Of a stretch of DNA of 64,000 nt, positions 52,331 through 60,639 are shown piece by piece (within the stretch, counting starts at the first letter, position 1; each line of letters starts with the position of its first letter). The DNA comes from Rhizobium sp. JAB6 (lineage in GTDB: Bacteria; Pseudomonadota; Alphaproteobacteria; Rhizobiales; Rhizobiaceae), in assembly GCF_003024605.1 (NCBI RefSeq), contig NZ_PYJQ01000004.1, positions 124,001 through 188,000 on the forward strand, read 5' to 3'. The notes beneath the pieces were generated by a model. The model worked only from the letters and a program-made list of their open reading frames with translations. It had not been told where the DNA came from and made no database searches. Both the position numbers and the translations under genes were made by a program.

Positions 52331-52413
52331 GAGCAAAAGCGCTTTCACTTCAGAGCGATGACACTTATCGTATCGGATACGGCGGGATCGCCGGCTGATT
52401 TGAGGATAGGACA

Positions 52414-52998
52414 ATGGGCATGCTTCTTTCTCCCGAACTCACGGTCTGCGGCATCGAGGAGCTGCCCGATCAGCGCGTGCGAAACGTCACCCATGTGCTT
52501 TCTCTTCTCGATCCGGAATATCCCGAGCTCGAGGTCTTCCATTCCTATGCCAGACATCATCGCATGACGCTTCGTTTTCACGATATCATCGCCACGGCTC
52601 CAGGGCGGGTCATGCCCAAGCCGGAACATATCGAAGCGATCTTTAAATTCGGCTCCGAGTTTCAGGCGCAACAGGATCCGGAGGGGTCGAGCCACCTGCT
52701 GGTGCATTGCCATATGGGCGTATCGCGCTCCACCGCTGCCATGCTGTCATTGATGGCGCAGGCAAACCCCGATGAATCCGGCGAGAGCCTGTTTGCCCGT
52801 CTGGCAGTCATCCGCCCGCAGGCCTGGCCGAACTCCCAGATGATCGGTTTTGCAGACGAACAGCTCGGCCGGAAGGGGGAGTTGAACGCGGCACTTGCCC
52901 GTCATTATGGCCGGCAGATCAAGGGGCGGCCTGACTTTGTCGACTGGATGACGCATCTCGGACGTCAGGCGGAACTCGATATGGCAATTCCGGCGTAA
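52414..52998 (+). CDS. Protein tyrosine/dual-specificity phosphatase-like protein
   Basis: This is a cysteine phosphatase-family protein of 194 aa. The P-loop is HCHMGVSRST, with nucleophile Cys99 and Arg105, and a candidate general acid is Asp57 in FHDI. The fold fits short dual-specificity (DSP/PTP-like) phosphatases common in rhizobia. The ATG at 52414 follows a GAGGATAGG SD; the third codon is also ATG. The substrate is unknown (phosphoprotein, sugar or phosphoinositide). It is isolated, between an ArsR remnant and the ABC importer. Confidence 0.88.
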   Translation: MGMLLSPELTVCGIEELPDQRVRNVTHVLSLLDPEYPELEVFHSYARHHRMTLRFHDIIATAPGRVMPKPEHIEAIFKFGSEFQAQQDPEGSSHLLVHCHMGVSRSTAAMLSLMAQANPDESGESLFARLAVIRPQAWPNSQMIGFADEQLGRKGELNAALARHYGRQIKGRPDFVDWMTHLGRQAELDMAIPA

Positions 52999-53348
52999 AG
53001 GTATGCCTCTGGCCTGAAGAGGGTCCGTCTGCACGAAAGAGCTCCATTATTGCATCCTCCCCGGCCGTGACAGTTCCCTGACAGGAATCGATGTCACCTT
53101 GGCTGCAATCTGTAGAGGACAGAGACGGTCGGCTCATGAGCCGGCCAGCCATCAGGAGGATATATCATGAAAACCGCGCTCGGCCTCGATTAGCGCCCAT
53201 CATCCGGCATCCGCCGCCGGTCATCACCAGCCAATCACATCCTATTCACCGGCCTTCCATCAGGAAAGCCGCGCCGCTTGTGCATGTCTCAAATTTCGGC
53301 AGGCCAGCGGCGATCAAGATCATGCAGCAATCAACGGGAGGATTCAAA
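52999..53348. other. Upstream region of the Fe3+-type ABC importer with a tiny ORF and a palindrome
   Basis: This region holds CGGCTCATGAGCCG (53130-53143), a perfect palindrome, and an 8-codon ORF (53167-53193, MKTALGLD) with a near-ideal SD, AGGAGG. The ORF could be a leader peptide or a remnant of a longer gene. No other gene is visible in these 350 bases. Confidence 0.4.
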
Positions 53349-54413
53349 ATGTCACTGCTATTCAAAAAACTCGGCATCGCAGCCGCAATAGCGATCGGTA
53401 TCAACAGCATAGCCTTTGCGGCGAGCGAAGATCTGATCGCGGCCGCAAAGAAGGAAGGCGTGATCGCCATCTATGCCGCAACCGATCTGTCGCAGGCCCA
53501 GGCCCTGCTCGATGCCTTCACCAGGAAATATCCGGGTATTCGCATTGATTACAACGATATCGGCACCAACGGCGTCTATAACCGCATCATTTCCGAAGCC
53601 GCGGCCGGCCAGGTCGGAGGCGATCTCGTCTGGACCTCGGCGATGGACCAGACAGTCAAGCTCGCCGCCGACGGCTATCTCGCCTCCTATGCCTCGACGG
53701 AAATCGGCGCGCTGCCAAGCTGGGCCGTTTATGACAAGACGGTCTACGCCACGACGCTCGAGCCGATCGGCATGATCTATAATAAGGTCGCCCTGAAGGA
53801 AGACGAGGTCCCGCGGACGCGGGCGGCGCTGATCGAGTTCCTCGGCAAGGCCAATGTTGCCGGCAAGGTCGCCACCTTCGATCCGGAAAAGTCCGGCGTC
53901 GGTTTCATGATCCAGACGAATGATTCCAAACAGCGTAGCGATTACTGGGATCTGGTTTCGGCCTTCGGCACGGCCAAGGGCAAGACCTATTCCTCGACCG
54001 GCTCCATGCGCGAAACGGTGGTTTCGGGCGAGAACGTGATCGCCTTCAACCTCATCGGCTCCTATGCGCTCGATTGGGTCAAGAGCGCTTCCAATCTCGG
54101 CGTTGCCTTCGGCCAGGATTATACGCCGGCCTTCTCGCGTGTCGCCGCCGTCATCAAGAACGCGCCGCACCCCAATGCCTCGCAGCTCTTCCTTGATTTC
54201 ATGCTGTCCCAGGAAGGTCAGAACGCCATTGCCTCGAAGGGCATGCCATCGCTGCGCACGGATGTCGACCAGGGATACAATATCAACACCATCAACGAGC
54301 TGGTCGGCGGCAACCTCAAGCCCATCGCACTCGATGATTCGCGCCTAGAATTCATGGATCCCATGAAGCGCCTCGACTTCCTCAAGAAGTGGCGCGCCTC
54401 GGTGAAGAGCTGA
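53349..54413 (+). CDS. ABC periplasmic binding protein, Fe3+/small-anion type (FbpA/AfuA-like)
   Basis: This is an extracytoplasmic binding protein of 354 aa with a signal peptide (residues 1-25, LGIAAAIAIGINSIAFAA). The mature part has DAFTRKYPGIRIDYNDIG and the GDLVWTSAMDQ segment. It continues with EDEVPRTRAALIEFLG and a C-terminal FMDPMKRLDFLKKW motif. The family binds ferric iron, phosphate esters or carboxylates. The protein at 59479 is a clear paralogue (both share VPRTRA and a NxIGSY motif). Upstream in-frame ATGs are in a non-conserved leader. Its ATG follows SD GGGAGG. Confidence 0.92.
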   Translation: MSLLFKKLGIAAAIAIGINSIAFAASEDLIAAAKKEGVIAIYAATDLSQAQALLDAFTRKYPGIRIDYNDIGTNGVYNRIISEAAAGQVGGDLVWTSAMDQTVKLAADGYLASYASTEIGALPSWAVYDKTVYATTLEPIGMIYNKVALKEDEVPRTRAALIEFLGKANVAGKVATFDPEKSGVGFMIQTNDSKQRSDYWDLVSAFGTAKGKTYSSTGSMRETVVSGENVIAFNLIGSYALDWVKSASNLGVAFGQDYTPAFSRVAAVIKNAPHPNASQLFLDFMLSQEGQNAIASKGMPSLRTDVDQGYNINTINELVGGNLKPIALDDSRLEFMDPMKRLDFLKKWRASVKS

Positions 54414-54433
54414 CGCGACGCCCCACCGCCTGA

Positions 54434-54470
54434 GAGCATTCCCGCGGCCCGAACGGAAGCGGGAATGCTC
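54434..54470 (+). terminator. Hairpin between binding-protein and permease genes
   Basis: GAGCATTCCCGC-N13-GCGGGAATGCTC is a perfect 12-bp stem 20 bases after the binding-protein stop. It probably limits downstream permease expression. Confidence 0.6.
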
Positions 54471-54503
54471 CGAACCAACAGCCATCGAGAAGGAGGCACG
54501 CCG

Positions 54504-56270
54504 ATGTCGGCACCGTCGACGCCTGTATCGACCCTGTCTCACGCCGGGCGACCAGCGGCTCATGCGAGCCCAACATTTACCCCGATCCCGCACCCAGCCA
54601 ATGCCCTCGGCTTCAGGCGTATCGTCATCGGCCTGCTTGCCGTCGTCGTGCTGGCGCCGATCGCCCTGATTATCTACCAGAGCCTGCTCGACGGGCCGTT
54701 CTTCGCGCCGAAGAGCAAGCTTTCCATCGAGGCCTATCGCTATATCCTGACCGACGAAATGTTCTACGACGCGCTCTGGAACACGGTCATCATGGCAGTC
54801 GGCATGGTGGCGATTGCGGTGCCGCTCGGCGCCGCGCTCTCCTTCCTGCTGACACGAACGGACGTCAAGTTCCGCAAGGCGCTCGAAGTCGTCGTTCTTG
54901 TGCCGATGTTCATTTCGGCGATCGTGCTTGCCTTCGGCTACACCGTCGCCGTCGGCCCGGCCGGCTTTCTCACCATGCTGTCGCGCGACCTCTTCGGATC
55001 GGCGCCATGGAACCTCTACTCGCTGACCGGGATCGTTATCGTCACAGGCCTCGCCCATGTGCCGCACGTCTATCTCTATGTTTCGGCGGCCATGCGCAAC
55101 CTGCCCTCCGATCTGGAGGAGGCAGCACGCTCGATGGGATCGCCGATCTGGCGGGTCTGCCTGGACGTAACGCTGCCCATGGTCCTGCCGGCGCTGGTCT
55201 TTGCCACCGCGCTGAACCTTCTGATCGGCTTCGAGATGTTCGGCGTCCCCTACGTTCTCGGCGATCCGAGCGGCATCATCGTTCTGACGACCTATGTCTA
55301 CAAGCTCACGACGCTGTTCGGCGTGCCAACCTATCAGCTGATGGCCGTCGTCGTCGTCCTGCTCGTGCTACTCACATTGCCGCTCGTCTGGTATCAGCGC
55401 CGCCTGTTGCGCCATAGCCGTCGCTATGCCGCCCTGGGAGGCAAGGGGCCGCGGACAACCGTGATGCGACTGGGTCCGCCCGGCCAGATCATCGCCCTTT
55501 CCTTCATCGGCTTCTGGCTGTTCGTCTCGGTGGTATTGCCGATCGGCGGCATCGTGCTGCGTGCCTTCGTCGATGCCTGGGGCCAGGGTGTCAATCCGCT
55601 GGCGCATCTGACCATTGCCCATTTCGCAACGCTCATGGAAGTACCGACGCTGTTTCGCGGCATCGTCAACACCGTCGTCCTTTCGGTCGTCGGTGGAGCG
55701 GCAGCGGTCGCGATCTATCTTCTGATCGGGCTTGCGGGACACCGCCACAGGGGCCTCTCCAATACCGTGCTCGACTATATGGTACTGCTGCCGCGCGCCA
55801 TGCCGAGCCTCATCATCGGCCTGGCCTTCTTCTGGCTGTTCCTGTTCGTGCCCTTCCTCATTCCGCTCAGAACGACGCTGATCAGCCTCTTTGCCGCCTA
55901 TGTGATCGTCGGCCTTTCCTATGGGCTACGCCTGCTGCAGGGCACGCTGATCCAGGTCAGCCCCGAGCTGGAAGAGGCCGCGCGCACCACGGGTGCCACC
56001 ATGGGCCGGAGCTGGCGCGACATCGTCATCCCGATCATCCGGCCGGGTCTCGTCGGCGCCTGGGCACTGATTATGATCGTGTTTCTACGTGACTACGCCA
56101 CCGGCATCTATCTGATGAGCGCCGGTACCGAGGTCATCGGTTCGCTTATGATGGCGCAGCTCCAGTCAGGCGCCATGGATACGATCGCAGCCCTCGCCTT
56201 TGTCAGCATCCTTCTTACCGGCGGCGGTCTTGCCCTCGCCCTTCGTCTCGGAGCCAAGATCCATGACTGA
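54504..56270 (+). CDS. Fused ABC permease with two membrane domains (FbpB-like)
   Basis: This 588-aa permease has two BPD_transp_1 domains and about 12 helices. EAA-type loops are LEEAARSMGSPIWRVCLDVTLP near residue 210 and LEEAARTTGATMGRSWRDIVIP near residue 500. The SD is AAGGAGG. This duplicated layout is typical of iron and related carboxylate ABC systems. The stop overlaps the ATPase start. A long N-terminal leader of about 40 residues is not conserved. Confidence 0.93.
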   Translation: MSAPSTPVSTLSHAGRPAAHASPTFTPIPHPANALGFRRIVIGLLAVVVLAPIALIIYQSLLDGPFFAPKSKLSIEAYRYILTDEMFYDALWNTVIMAVGMVAIAVPLGAALSFLLTRTDVKFRKALEVVVLVPMFISAIVLAFGYTVAVGPAGFLTMLSRDLFGSAPWNLYSLTGIVIVTGLAHVPHVYLYVSAAMRNLPSDLEEAARSMGSPIWRVCLDVTLPMVLPALVFATALNLLIGFEMFGVPYVLGDPSGIIVLTTYVYKLTTLFGVPTYQLMAVVVVLLVLLTLPLVWYQRRLLRHSRRYAALGGKGPRTTVMRLGPPGQIIALSFIGFWLFVSVVLPIGGIVLRAFVDAWGQGVNPLAHLTIAHFATLMEVPTLFRGIVNTVVLSVVGGAAAVAIYLLIGLAGHRHRGLSNTVLDYMVLLPRAMPSLIIGLAFFWLFLFVPFLIPLRTTLISLFAAYVIVGLSYGLRLLQGTLIQVSPELEEAARTTGATMGRSWRDIVIPIIRPGLVGAWALIMIVFLRDYATGIYLMSAGTEVIGSLMMAQLQSGAMDTIAALAFVSILLTGGGLALALRLGAKIHD

Positions 56271-57324
56271 TCTCATCGTGCAAAACGTGCATAAGTACCT
56301 CGGTGGTCTGCATATCCTTCAGGGCGCCTCGTTTACCGCCAATCGCGGATCGATCGTTTCGCTGCTGGGAGCCTCAGGCAGCGGCAAGACGACTTTGCTG
56401 CGCTGCATCGCCGGTCTCGAACAGCCCGAGGTCGGTCAGATCAAGATCGGCGGCTCGGTGGTCTTCGATGGCGACAAGCGGCTGACCGTTGCGCCCGAAA
56501 ACCGCAATATCGGACTGGTCTTCCAATCCTATGCCCTGTGGCCACACCGCTCCGTCGCGGAAAATGTCGCCTATGGCCTGAAGCTCAGGGGCGTCAACAA
56601 GACCGATGCGGAAAAGCGCGTCCTCGACACGCTCGGCAAGATCGGCCTCGGCCACCTTGCCGAACGTTATCCGGATCAGCTTTCCGGCGGCCAGCAGCAG
56701 CGTGTCGCCATCTGCCGCGCGCTTGTCTACGAACCGAAGATCCTGCTCATGGACGAGCCGCTGTCCAACCTGGATGCTAAGCTGCGCGAAGAAGCCCGCT
56801 ACTGGATCCGCAAGCTCGTTCTCGATCTCGGCATTTGCGGCGTTCTCGTCACGCATGATCAGGCCGAAGCGCTGGCGGCTTCCGACAATATCCTGCTCCT
56901 GCGCAACGGGAAGGTTGCGCAGGAAGGCCCGCCCCAGGATATCTATTCGAAGCCCTCGAGCTTCTACGTTGCCGATTTTCTCGGTGCGAACAACGTTGCC
57001 TCCGGGCGCATCAAACGCGATGGCGCTATCGCCAGCATCCATGGTAGCAACTGGCAGCTCGATGGCGTGATGATGGGGGACGGAGCGGAAAGTGAAGGCA
57101 AGGCCGTCATTCGCGTCGAGCAGGTGGCCGTTTACGACCAGCTGGCACCCGGCCGCATCGAGATGCAGCTGGAGGCATGCCTGTTCCTCGGCGACCGCTG
57201 GGAATACCGCCTGTCCTACGGTGACTTCAAGGCCAAGGCATTCGGCCCGAAACTGATGGCGGCAGGCACGGTCTGGGCCGAGATACCGCGGGAGAGCGTT
57301 TGGCTTTACCCGGAAGCGGCATAA
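56263..57324 (+). CDS. ABC ATPase, FbpC-like
   Basis: This is the nucleotide-binding subunit of the importer, 353 aa. It has Walker A GASGSGKTT, signature LSGGQQQR and Walker [16 protein letters not shown]. The H-loop is VTHDQAEAL. A TOBE-like C-terminal domain (about 250-350) is present. It overlaps the permease gene by 8 bases, so the two are translationally coupled. The system resembles FbpABC-type importers, but iron is only one of several possible ligands. Confidence 0.94.
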   Translation: MTDLIVQNVHKYLGGLHILQGASFTANRGSIVSLLGASGSGKTTLLRCIAGLEQPEVGQIKIGGSVVFDGDKRLTVAPENRNIGLVFQSYALWPHRSVAENVAYGLKLRGVNKTDAEKRVLDTLGKIGLGHLAERYPDQLSGGQQQRVAICRALVYEPKILLMDEPLSNLDAKLREEARYWIRKLVLDLGICGVLVTHDQAEALAASDNILLLRNGKVAQEGPPQDIYSKPSSFYVADFLGANNVASGRIKRDGAIASIHGSNWQLDGVMMGDGAESEGKAVIRVEQVAVYDQLAPGRIEMQLEACLFLGDRWEYRLSYGDFKAKAFGPKLMAAGTVWAEIPRESVWLYPEAA

Positions 57325-57335
57325 GGCAATATGAA

Positions 57336-57369
57336 AGCGGTTCGGCGTTCCATCAAGAGCCGAACCGCT
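57336..57369 (+). terminator. Terminator-like hairpin between the importer and the two-component genes
   Basis: AGCGGTTCGGC-N12-GCCGAACCGCT is a perfect 11-bp stem 11 bases after the ATPase stop. It separates the importer operon from the regulatory genes and may be an intrinsic or partial terminator. Confidence 0.6.
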
Positions 57370-57426
57370 GACGAAAGGGAGGAACTTTGCGTCTGCAATT
57401 CACAAGCGTCGGGGCGGGCCAGCGCC

Positions 57427-58098
57427 ATGCGCATTCTGCTCGTTGAGGATACGCAGGATGTCGGCGAAGCCATCTGCCGGCGCTTCCAGACGACCGGCCA
57501 CACAGTCGACTGGCAGACCGATGGCGCCGCCGCGGCTGAGATTCTCGCCTTCACGGACTATGATCTCGTCATCCTCGACGTGATGCTGCCCGGTCTTAGC
57601 GGCTTCGAAATTCTCAAGGGATTGCGGCGTGCCCGCGTAACCACGCCGGTTCTCATGTTGACCGCACGCTCCGAGGTCGATGATCGCGTCGGCGCCCTAG
57701 ACCTCGGTGCCGACGATTATCTCGTCAAGCCCTTCGACTTTCGCGAGCTTGAAGCCCGCGCCCGGGTGCTGTTACGTAGGCGCAGCGGTGACGCGACCAA
57801 TCTCGTCACCTGCGGCGACGTCGTGCTTGATCGCACCAGCCGCTCGGTGAAGGTCGGCAAGCGCGAGGTGCAGCTGAAGCGCAGGGAGATGACGCTGCTG
57901 GAAATCTTTGCTTCGCGGCCGGGACGCGTGTTCAGCAAGCAGGAGCTGCTCGATCAGCTTTACGGCTTCGACGAAGCCGTCAGCGCCAATGCGATCGAGC
58001 TCTATGTCGGACGGCTGCGCAAGAAGCTTGAAGGGGCGAAGGCGCGCATCGTCACGCTGCACGGCATCGGCTATCAGCTGGTCTCCGATGACGATTGA
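57427..58098 (+). CDS. OmpR-family response regulator (TctD/QseB-like)
   Basis: This is a two-component response regulator of 223 aa. The receiver domain has the phosphoacceptor Asp51 (LVILDVMLPG) and the conserved Lys101 (VKPFD). The DNA-binding winged helix follows (about 125-220: VFSKQELLDQLYGFDEAVSANAIELYVGRLRKKL). The ATG at 57427 fits the family N-terminus RILLVEDTQD. It overlaps the kinase gene by 11 bases. It should control the adjacent importer, whose genes end 100 bases upstream. Confidence 0.94.
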   Translation: MRILLVEDTQDVGEAICRRFQTTGHTVDWQTDGAAAAEILAFTDYDLVILDVMLPGLSGFEILKGLRRARVTTPVLMLTARSEVDDRVGALDLGADDYLVKPFDFRELEARARVLLRRRSGDATNLVTCGDVVLDRTSRSVKVGKREVQLKRREMTLLEIFASRPGRVFSKQELLDQLYGFDEAVSANAIELYVGRLRKKLEGAKARIVTLHGIGYQLVSDDD

Positions 58099-59482
58099 AC
58101 GTTCGCTTTTTGGCCGACTGACGGTCGTCATCTGCGTTCTGCTGATGGGCGGAGCGGCGGTGCTGGTGACGACAAGCTGGTATTCGGCGCGCACGGCGGC
58201 CGACGACGCCTATGACCGCCTGCTGGTCGGCGCTGCGCTGCAGATCGCCGATGGCCTTGCCGTCCAGGAGGGGGAGCTCATTGTCGATTTGCGGGCATCC
58301 GCATTCGAGATGCTCGGGCTTGCCGATCGCGATCGCATCTTCTACCGCATCCTCGATCCGTCCGGAAAGACGCTCACCGGTCACCGCGATCTGGAGACGG
58401 ACATCGACCTTGCCACGGTTCGTCGCGAGCCGATCCTAAGCTCCGGTCTCTACAAGGGTGAAGCCGTGCGTATCGCCGTCGTCGGGCGGGCCCTCTCGGA
58501 TCCGGCGGCGTCCGGCTGGGCGCATGTGATCCTCGCCCAGACCGTCGAAGCGCGCCGGGGGCTCACACATGAGCTGACGCTTGGAGCCGCGATTACCATC
58601 GTCATCATGTGCTTTCTCGCACTCGTCGTCATGATCCTCTCGATCCGCCAGGCGCTGCGCCCGGTCGATCAACTGGGCGGAGCGCTGCGTCGGCGAGATC
58701 CGCAGGATCTGACGCCGCTTTCGGTAGCGGTGCCGCGCGAGCTTCGTCCCTTTGTCGGCTCCATCAATCATTTCATGGGCCGCCTCAACGAGCGTGTGGT
58801 CCTGTTGCAGCGCTTCATCGCGGATGCGGCACACCAGATCCGGACGCCGTTGACCGCGCTCAACGCGCAGCTCGATCTCTTGAACAACGGCAGGCTGGAC
58901 GAGGCGGACAGGCAGCATCTCGGGCGCGTGCAGCAGCGTGCCGACGAATTGGCAAGACTGACCAACCAGTTGCTGAGCCATGCCATGGTCATTCATCGTG
59001 CCGAGTCCGTGCAGCTCGAACCCCTCGACCTCAACGAAATCGCCAGGCGGGCCTTTCGCGTGGCCGTGCCGATCACCGTCGATCCCGATATCGTCGTCTC
59101 CTTTGAGGAGGCCGATGTCGAGCTTGCCGTCGTCGGCGATCCGGTCAGTCTGCGCGAGGCGATCGTCAACGTCATTGACAATGCGCTTCGCCACGGGACC
59201 CTTTCCAAGCTGGAGGTGCGCGTACGGGATGCCGGCTCCCTTGCCCATGTCGAGGTCGAAGATGACGGGCCTGGCATTCCCGCCGAAGAATGGTCGCGCG
59301 TCACGCAGCGTTTCCAGACATCGAAAGCCGGTAAGGGAAGTGCGGGACTTGGACTTGGCTTTGCCATCGCCTCCGAAGTTGCGGCTGCGCATGGGGGTGC
59401 GCTGCAGTTTCGCGCCAAGGGTGATACGCACGGCTTCACCGTCATCCTCGCTCTTCCGCGTATTCACAGGGAGGGAAAATGA
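58088..59482 (+). CDS. Sensor histidine kinase (TctE/QseC-like)
   Basis: This is a membrane histidine kinase of 464 aa. It has two transmembrane segments (about 11-29 and 165-186) around a periplasmic sensor loop of about 130 residues. A HAMP-like linker follows, then the H-box with phosphoacceptor His249 (AAHQIRTPLTAL). The catalytic ATPase domain has the N-box NVIDNALRHG (Asn365) and a G-box DDGPGI. It overlaps both neighbours (ATG inside the regulator, stop inside the binding-protein gene). The loop probably interacts with that binding protein rather than the ligand alone. Confidence 0.94.
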   Translation: MTIERSLFGRLTVVICVLLMGGAAVLVTTSWYSARTAADDAYDRLLVGAALQIADGLAVQEGELIVDLRASAFEMLGLADRDRIFYRILDPSGKTLTGHRDLETDIDLATVRREPILSSGLYKGEAVRIAVVGRALSDPAASGWAHVILAQTVEARRGLTHELTLGAAITIVIMCFLALVVMILSIRQALRPVDQLGGALRRRDPQDLTPLSVAVPRELRPFVGSINHFMGRLNERVVLLQRFIADAAHQIRTPLTALNAQLDLLNNGRLDEADRQHLGRVQQRADELARLTNQLLSHAMVIHRAESVQLEPLDLNEIARRAFRVAVPITVDPDIVVSFEEADVELAVVGDPVSLREAIVNVIDNALRHGTLSKLEVRVRDAGSLAHVEVEDDGPGIPAEEWSRVTQRFQTSKAGKGSAGLGLGFAIASEVAAAHGGALQFRAKGDTHGFTVILALPRIHREGK

Positions 59483-60582
59483 AACCTCGGCTCTTCTTTG
59501 CGCACTGGGCAGGGTTTGCAGCCTTCGCTCTCGCACCGGCCATGGCAATGGCCGTTGAAGGCACGTCAAGGCTCTTCCCGGCGATCAATGGCGAGACGGC
59601 CCGCTTATCGATCCACGGCGCTGCCGATCTCCAGGCCATGGAGCCGTTGATCCGGGATTTTCAGGAGCTGGCACCGGATATTGCGGTCGACTATTCCGAT
59701 TATGTCACGAACGAGTTGTATCGGAGGGCGAGCGCCGCCTGCGAGCAGAACACACCGCTCGGCGATCTATGGCTTTCCTCTTCGCTCGATCAGCTCGTCA
59801 GTCTGGCCAATAATGGCTGCGCCCTGGCCTATCATTCGTCGGAAACCGCCCAGGTGCCCAAGTGGGCCAATTGGCGTGACGAGGTCTTCGGCTTCACCTT
59901 CGAGCCGGCGGTCTTCGTCTACAATGCGCGCTACGTGCCGGAGAGCCAGGTTCCACGCACTCGCGCCGAGCTTGCCGAACTCCTGCGGCGCAGGCGTGAT
60001 TATTATCGGGGCCGTGTCGGAACATTCGACATCAGAACATCCGGTGTCGGCTACCTCCTCGCCTTCAGCGACGCGCGCCAAGCGACCGCGACCTATGGCC
60101 GCCTTCTCGAAAGCATGAGCCGCGCCGACGTGAAGGTCAGCTGCTGCACCGGAACCATCCTTCAGGAAATCGCCAGTGGGCGGATCTATCTCGCCTATAA
60201 CATGATCGGGTCCTATTCCTATGCGGCGGCCAAAGCCAATCCGGATATGAAGGTCGTCATCCCGCGCGACTATACGCTGATCCTGAGCCGCGGCGTGCTG
60301 GTACCGAAGACATCGCAGCGGCCGGACCTCGCGCGACGCTTTCTCGATTATCTTCTCTCCAAGCGAGGCCAGGACGTGGCGCGGCGCAAGGCCTTCTTCT
60401 TCGCCGAGAAAGGCGAGATCCCGGAAGGGGTCGACGGTCCTTCGACCCTCGGCGAATTGAGCTTCGTTCAGCCGATCCGCATCGGTCCGGCACTGCTTGC
60501 CGCGCAGGACGAGGCGCAACGTCGTCGCTTCATAGACGACTGGAGCCGCTCGATGCTGAGTCAGCCGGCATCATCGCCGTGA
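59479..60582 (+). CDS. Periplasmic binding protein coupled to the two-component system
   Basis: This 367-aa exported protein is paralogous to the importer's binding protein at 53349. Both have a D-W-like SBP opening, VPRTRAEL, the SGVGYLL and NMIGSYS segments, and an end motif RRFIDDW. The signal peptide is residues 1-26 (cut near AMAVE). The start overlaps the kinase stop (ATGA), so it is the third gene of the signalling operon, not of the importer. It contains several Cys (for example VSCCTG) not seen in the paralogue. It likely reports ligand occupancy to the kinase. Confidence 0.9.
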   Translation: MKPRLFFAHWAGFAAFALAPAMAMAVEGTSRLFPAINGETARLSIHGAADLQAMEPLIRDFQELAPDIAVDYSDYVTNELYRRASAACEQNTPLGDLWLSSSLDQLVSLANNGCALAYHSSETAQVPKWANWRDEVFGFTFEPAVFVYNARYVPESQVPRTRAELAELLRRRRDYYRGRVGTFDIRTSGVGYLLAFSDARQATATYGRLLESMSRADVKVSCCTGTILQEIASGRIYLAYNMIGSYSYAAAKANPDMKVVIPRDYTLILSRGVLVPKTSQRPDLARRFLDYLLSKRGQDVARRKAFFFAEKGEIPEGVDGPSTLGELSFVQPIRIGPALLAAQDEAQRRRFIDDWSRSMLSQPASSP

Positions 60583-60639
60583 GCTGCGAGACGATGCCAT
60601 CCGCCTACACAAACGAAGCCGGCACTGCCGGACCGCCAC

